Shown here in pieces: positions 30,656-33,808 of a DNA stretch of 33,808 nucleotides (its first letter is position 1; each line of letters begins with the position of its first letter). The stretch comes from a bacterium (lineage in GTDB: Bacteria > UBA9089 > UBA9088): the NCBI GenBank assembly GCA_040753555.1, contig JBFMDZ010000006.1:1-33808 (forward strand), written 5' to 3'. The position numbers were made by a program, and so were the translations under genes. Below the pieces are notes generated by a model. The model saw nothing but the letters and a program-made list of their open reading frames with translations, was not told where the DNA came from and ran no database searches.

Positions 30656-32003
30656 TGTATAACCCTCCCTTTAGCTTTTTTAGCTCTATATAATCAAGGA
30701 ATAGCCCGATCTCTTGGTTTATAAGCTCATTCTTTTGCTTTGTTACATCTTGCTCTGCCTCTAACATCTCTTTGGAAAAAATAAGCCCCCTTTCTTGCTT
30801 TATCTTTGTAATCTCATAGATTTTCTCTGCCAATTGGATGTTCTCTTTAAGAACAAGAATCCTTTTTTCCTTATCCTTTATTCCGTTTTCTCGCTCAGAA
30901 ATCTCTATCTTTATATCTGAAACAAGGCTTTGCAAGGAAATCTCCTCTTGCTTTAATGATGCCTCTTGTATCTTTATCTCTTCCTTCTTTATTCCCTTGT
31001 CATAGAGATAAAATTTAAGGGAAAGCCCAATCTTTTCCTCTTTTCTTTCCTTTTCTTTGATAATTGTCCAGGAAGGGATAAAAATAGGCGAGTTTTTTGA
31101 TTTTGCCTCCTTTAGACCCCTTTTTAACCTTTCTATTTCAATCTCCTTTATCTTAATCTCCAGATTATCTTCCATAATCTTTAGCCCTTTCAATCTTTCT
31201 ATCCTTTTTTCCCAATTTTCCTTCTCAATCCTTTCTCCTAACTCCTTAATTCCTAAAAGCTGAAGGAATCTTATTTCCTTTTCTTCCCTTTCCCTTCTTA
31301 ATCCAGAAAGCTCTATCTCAGAGCTCTTAAGCTGGAGGGAGATTTGGAATAGATCAAGCTCTGGGATTATTCCCTTTTCAAGCTTTGCCTTTGCTATCTC
31401 TAATGTGCCCATTAGGTCATTAAATTCATTTTCTTTTACAATAATAGAGGATGAAAGCCTTTGCAATTCACAATAGGATGAAATGACATTATAGATTGTC
31501 TCCTCTATTTTTTTATTAAGGCTTATTTCAGAAAGTAAAAGATCTTCCTTTTCATCCAATAATGGCTCTTTTATAACCTTTCTTTGATAAAGAGAAATAG
31601 GCTCTTCTGATTCTATGGAAAGTTCCCCCTTTTCCTTGTCTTTCTCGTCTATAACATCCGATAGCTTAAGGTTTAGCTTAAGCTTTCCACCCAAGGGATG
31701 AGGTCTTGATATGCCTGTTATTGCTTCTAATGTAGGCTTTTCCTTTGTTTTTGTTGTCTGCTTGTATTCCTTTCCCTCTTCATCCTTTAGCTCAACAGTT
31801 TCCTTTGATAAAGATGTGGTAAGAGAAAGGGAAATCTCAGGATAAAACTCGGCCTTTTTTGCCTTTTTTAATGAGACCTCTTGCTTATTTAATTGATATT
31901 TTTCTATAATTAGCTCAGGGTTATTTTCCAAGGCAAGGGTTATAAAGGTATTTAATGAATCTGCAAAGAGCAAAGTTGGGAAAAAGAGAAAAATCCATTT
32001 CAT
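30630..32003 (-). CDS. TolC-family outer-membrane efflux protein
   Basis: 457 residues. A short signal peptide (1-14, ending L-L-F-A before D-S-L) then the TolC/OEP pattern: L-A-L-E-N-N-P-E-L near 27-35 and two long alpha-helical repeats separated by beta-strand segments (S-L-S-L-T-T-S-L and K-L-N-L-K-L-S-D for the barrel; G-L-S-L-K-F-Y-L-Y-D in the second half). Helices contain L-E-K-G-I-I-P-E-L-D-L-F-Q-I and its counterpart Q-E-R-G-L-I-F-S-K-E-M-L-E-A-E. Forms the trimeric outer-membrane exit duct. The position between permease 1 and the adaptor, with overlapping ends, shows it belongs to this transporter. Confidence 0.92.
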   Translation of the reverse strand: MKWIFLFFPTLLFADSLNTFITLALENNPELIIEKYQLNKQEVSLKKAKKAEFYPEISLSLTTSLSKETVELKDEEGKEYKQTTKTKEKPTLEAITGISRPHPLGGKLKLNLKLSDVIDEKDKEKGELSIESEEPISLYQRKVIKEPLLDEKEDLLLSEISLNKKIEETIYNVISSYCELQRLSSSIIVKENEFNDLMGTLEIAKAKLEKGIIPELDLFQISLQLKSSEIELSGLRREREEKEIRFLQLLGIKELGERIEKENWEKRIERLKGLKIMEDNLEIKIKEIEIERLKRGLKEAKSKNSPIFIPSWTIIKEKERKEEKIGLSLKFYLYDKGIKKEEIKIQEASLKQEEISLQSLVSDIKIEISERENGIKDKEKRILVLKENIQLAEKIYEITKIKQERGLIFSKEMLEAEQDVTKQKNELINQEIGLFLDYIELKKLKGGLYNAYQENLF

Positions 32004-33454
32004 TATTCATATTTTACAGCCCTTGCTGGAGGAATGCAAGAAGCACGATAAGCAGGGTATGTTCCTCCAATAATGGCAATTATAAAGCTAGAGGCCAGGG
32101 CAAGGACAATGCTATACCAAGGAATTACCATCTCCCAAGAGGCATACCAGCCAATAAGATTTGCCCCAATTATCCCAAAGACAATGCCAATTATTCCACC
32201 CGTTCCTGAGATAACCATTGCCTCTTTTAAGAATTGAAAGAATATATCCTTTTTCCTTGCCCCAAATGCCCTTCGGACACCTATCTCAGATGTTCTATGA
32301 TGAACCGACAAAAGCATCATACTTAAGATGCTGATAATGCTGACAATGAGGCTTATTATACCAATGGTGGCAATGAATGTGTTTGCCTGTTTGGTTTGGG
32401 ATTCTAGTTCATCAAGGAGGCGACCTGCCGATGATATACAAAACTTTTTATCCTTGCCATATCTTTCTTTTAAAACATTTATAATCTCATATGCCTCTTT
32501 TTCCACACTTTTGTGGACATTAAGACCCTCTTTCTCATCATAAACCCATTTACCCCTTTTTATCTTCTCCTGCCATTCCTTAAATTCCTTTTCCGAGGTA
32601 ATTCTCTTATATTTAATCCCCTTTTCCAAAGCCTTATCCTTTTTTATTGCTATTTTAATAAATACCTCTCCTAGAAAACCCTTATATTTAGGGTCTGATG
32701 GCTCTAAAACCTCACTTACTACTGTATAGGGGATAAATATCCCTTGATTATCATCACACCACCACTCCTGGCTAAAAATAGGTAATGCAAAAGGATTCTC
32801 TCTTGCTAATACACCAATAACAGTAAAGGGTTCTTTTGGTAAGGGGAAAGAATCTCTTTTATTTCTTTCATAATACGCCATATCTTCAGGAGAAAGTGCT
32901 ACCTTTATCTTTTTACCAATTATATTCTTTTCCCTTAAAAAGATATAGGTGGTATTTCCCAATACACAAACCCTTCTCTTTAGTTTTAAATCTAGCCTAT
33001 TGATAAATCTTCCTTTAATTACCTTCAAATTCTTTATCTTTTGATAATCAGGCAGGGTTCCAAGAAACATTCCCCCAATTGGTTCTATCCTAGAGTATTT
33101 TTTTCCAAGAACCCCAACCGGCCAACTACTACCACCCAAATCTCCCGAAGAAAGCATTGCAATTGCCTTTATAAACTTGCATCTTCTTTTGATATATAAA
33201 AGGTCTTCATAAGTAAGATTAAAATAGTTGACCGGCTTATCCGGGTCAATTTTATTAGAATCCGTTGGATCTAATCTCAATATATCCGCTCCCATATCTT
33301 CAATATCCTTTAATATCCTGTTACTTATAGTTGATGTAATAGAGAAAAGAAGAATTACACACCCTATTGTTATTGGAATAAAAGAAATAGAAAGAAACAA
33401 GCACCTTTTAGAAAAAGATAGGGATTTTAAAGATTCCTTTATAATCTCAAGCAT
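32003..33454 (-). CDS. MacB-like ABC transporter permease (first permease of the operon)
   Basis: 483 residues. Helix 1 (about 20-42), a large periplasmic MacB_PCD domain (45-355), longer than in the second permease, then three FtsX helices (360-480). The coupling motif H-H-R-T-S-E-I-G-V-R-R-A-F-G-A-R-K-K-D-I and the ending Y-P-A-Y-R-A-S-C-I-P-P-A-R-A-V-K are diagnostic. No ATPase is fused, unlike E. coli MacB. First gene of the efflux operon; the ATG lies directly after a terminator hairpin (33461-33489) with no clear Shine-Dalgarno. Substrate unknown: macrolides, peptides, lipids and siderophores are all handled by this class. Confidence 0.93.
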   Translation of the reverse strand: MLEIIKESLKSLSFSKRCLFLSISFIPITIGCVILLFSITSTISNRILKDIEDMGADILRLDPTDSNKIDPDKPVNYFNLTYEDLLYIKRRCKFIKAIAMLSSGDLGGSSWPVGVLGKKYSRIEPIGGMFLGTLPDYQKIKNLKVIKGRFINRLDLKLKRRVCVLGNTTYIFLREKNIIGKKIKVALSPEDMAYYERNKRDSFPLPKEPFTVIGVLARENPFALPIFSQEWWCDDNQGIFIPYTVVSEVLEPSDPKYKGFLGEVFIKIAIKKDKALEKGIKYKRITSEKEFKEWQEKIKRGKWVYDEKEGLNVHKSVEKEAYEIINVLKERYGKDKKFCISSAGRLLDELESQTKQANTFIATIGIISLIVSIISILSMMLLSVHHRTSEIGVRRAFGARKKDIFFQFLKEAMVISGTGGIIGIVFGIIGANLIGWYASWEMVIPWYSIVLALASSFIIAIIGGTYPAYRASCIPPARAVKYE

Positions 33455-33460
33455 TTTTAT

Positions 33461-33489
33461 AAAAAAGGGAGGAGTTACCCCCTCCCTTT
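33461..33489 (-). terminator. Rho-independent terminator
   Basis: On the minus strand a perfect 9-bp stem AAAGGGAGG / CCTCCCTTT with an 8-nt loop is followed directly by three more Ts and TATAAAAA. It ends the transcript of the fragmentary gene at 33504-33689 and separates it from the efflux operon, whose first ATG is 6 nt further on. Confidence 0.75.
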
Positions 33490-33503
33490 CTCTGTGTTAA
33501 TTC

Positions 33504-33716
33504 TTACCAAGGATAAACATAAAAGGTAACTGTCTGCCATCCACCACTTATATATACTCGTTTTGCATTTGCGTTCCCACAGTTCATCCTTGTAATTGCC
33601 CACTGCCATCCACCATTTACCCATCCCAGGTAGAATTGATAAGGGTTTTGGTATTGCGTAAACCATTTCTCAGCAGTACCTACTGGAACTTACCCATAAG
33701 TTTGTAGAAACAAATC
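33504..33716 (-). pseudogene. C-terminal fragment of a secreted Trp/Gly-rich protein with an in-frame stop
   Basis: On the minus strand the frame from 33689 to TAA 33506-33504 reads about 60 residues without a start codon: P-V-G-T-A-E-K-W-F-T-Q-Y-Q-N-P-Y-Q-F-Y-L-G-W-V-N-G-G, then W-Q-W-A-I-T-R-M-N-C and I-S-G-G-W-Q-T-V-T-F-Y-V-Y-P-W. It contains two G-G-W-Q units and looks like the end of an extracellular beta-rich protein. Immediately upstream in frame is a TAA (33692-33690) preceded by F-L-Q-T-Y-G, which would continue naturally. Either the gene is decayed or one base change created the stop. A terminator follows at 33461-33489. Further upstream (33717-33808) is A+T-rich and shows no coding. 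Confidence 0.5.
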
Positions 33717-33808
33717 CTGCTTAGGTTTTTAACACTTTATTTTATTCAAAAAGAGAAAAACTAAAATTTTATCTTTAAAAAAAAGGAAAAAATGCCGATA
33801 TATTAAAT

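Noticed and set aside
33475-33666. 63-residue minus-strand ORF starting with ATG
   Set aside because: It runs through the terminator hairpin and is in a different frame from the Trp/Gly-rich secreted-protein tail, which has the better protein character.

Overview
The window is A+T-rich and gene-dense, and comes from a Gram-negative-type, flagellated bacterium. Outer-membrane genes (TonB-dependent receptor, TolC-type channel, MacB-like efflux), an O-antigen-ligase-type glycan enzyme, the flagellar rod genes flgB-flgC-fliE, complex I subunits, and glycolytic genes of the group III PFK and pyruvate phosphate dikinase kind are all present. Arginine is written almost entirely as AGA/AGG. This fits an uncultivated anaerobic candidate-phylum lineage (Omnitrophota- or Desantisbacteria-like), but no marker here fixes the taxonomy and that label is inference.

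Layout. 1-2780: a broken YeiH-type permease and a large sensor kinase (HK1), then a remnant of a four-helix-bundle gene. 2881-5569: a TonB-dependent receptor with foreign-looking codon use, then a gap holding a transposase fragment. 5570-7760: 6-phosphofructokinase and aroB. 7844-10582 (minus): ppdK and a tiny ORF. 10640-15745 (plus): a regulated-looking promoter, then nuoI, two small membrane ORFs, a retropepsin-fold protein lacking its catalytic Asp, nuoH, nuoJ, nuoK, plsX and fabH. 15754-18220 (minus): glycan ligase with TPRs, HEAT protein, tRNA-Thr(CGU). 18283-18909: aroD. 18915-20153 (minus): flgB-flgC-fliE. 20224-21195: queA. 21190-26887 (minus): a signalling operon (periplasmic binding protein, HK2, four-helix-bundle protein, REC-PAS kinase) ending in gatA. 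26930-27630: a graveyard of a palindromic repeat, an IS481-like remnant and a TPR-protein tail. 27625-33454 (minus): a five-gene MacB-type tripartite efflux operon with two different permeases. 33461-33700: a terminator and the tail of a broken secreted protein.

Three things tie the window together. (1) HK1 and HK2 carry almost the same catalytic core as a ~634-bp inverted duplication 22 kb apart, and each is followed by short tandem repeats and a four-helix-bundle gene (broken in one case, intact in the other). (2) Heptanucleotide tandem repeats of two families, GAGTCAG-like and GGGATTG-like, sit in short intergenic gaps and have entered coding sequence: aroB and queA share an exact 15-mer read in the same frame as V-R-E-S-G, and in front of nuoJ the repeat supplies the ribosome-binding site. 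(3) nuoI, queA and aroD appear to have leaderless promoters, with the -10 box ending 6-7 nt before the start codon and no Shine-Dalgarno sequence.

No CRISPR array, rRNA, prophage or complete insertion sequence was found. No wholly new defence or biosynthetic system is evident. The best candidates for new biology are the heptamer-repeat/four-helix-bundle association, the shared-core kinase pair, and the inactive retropepsin inside the nuo operon. All calls come from reading the sequence; no database search was run.
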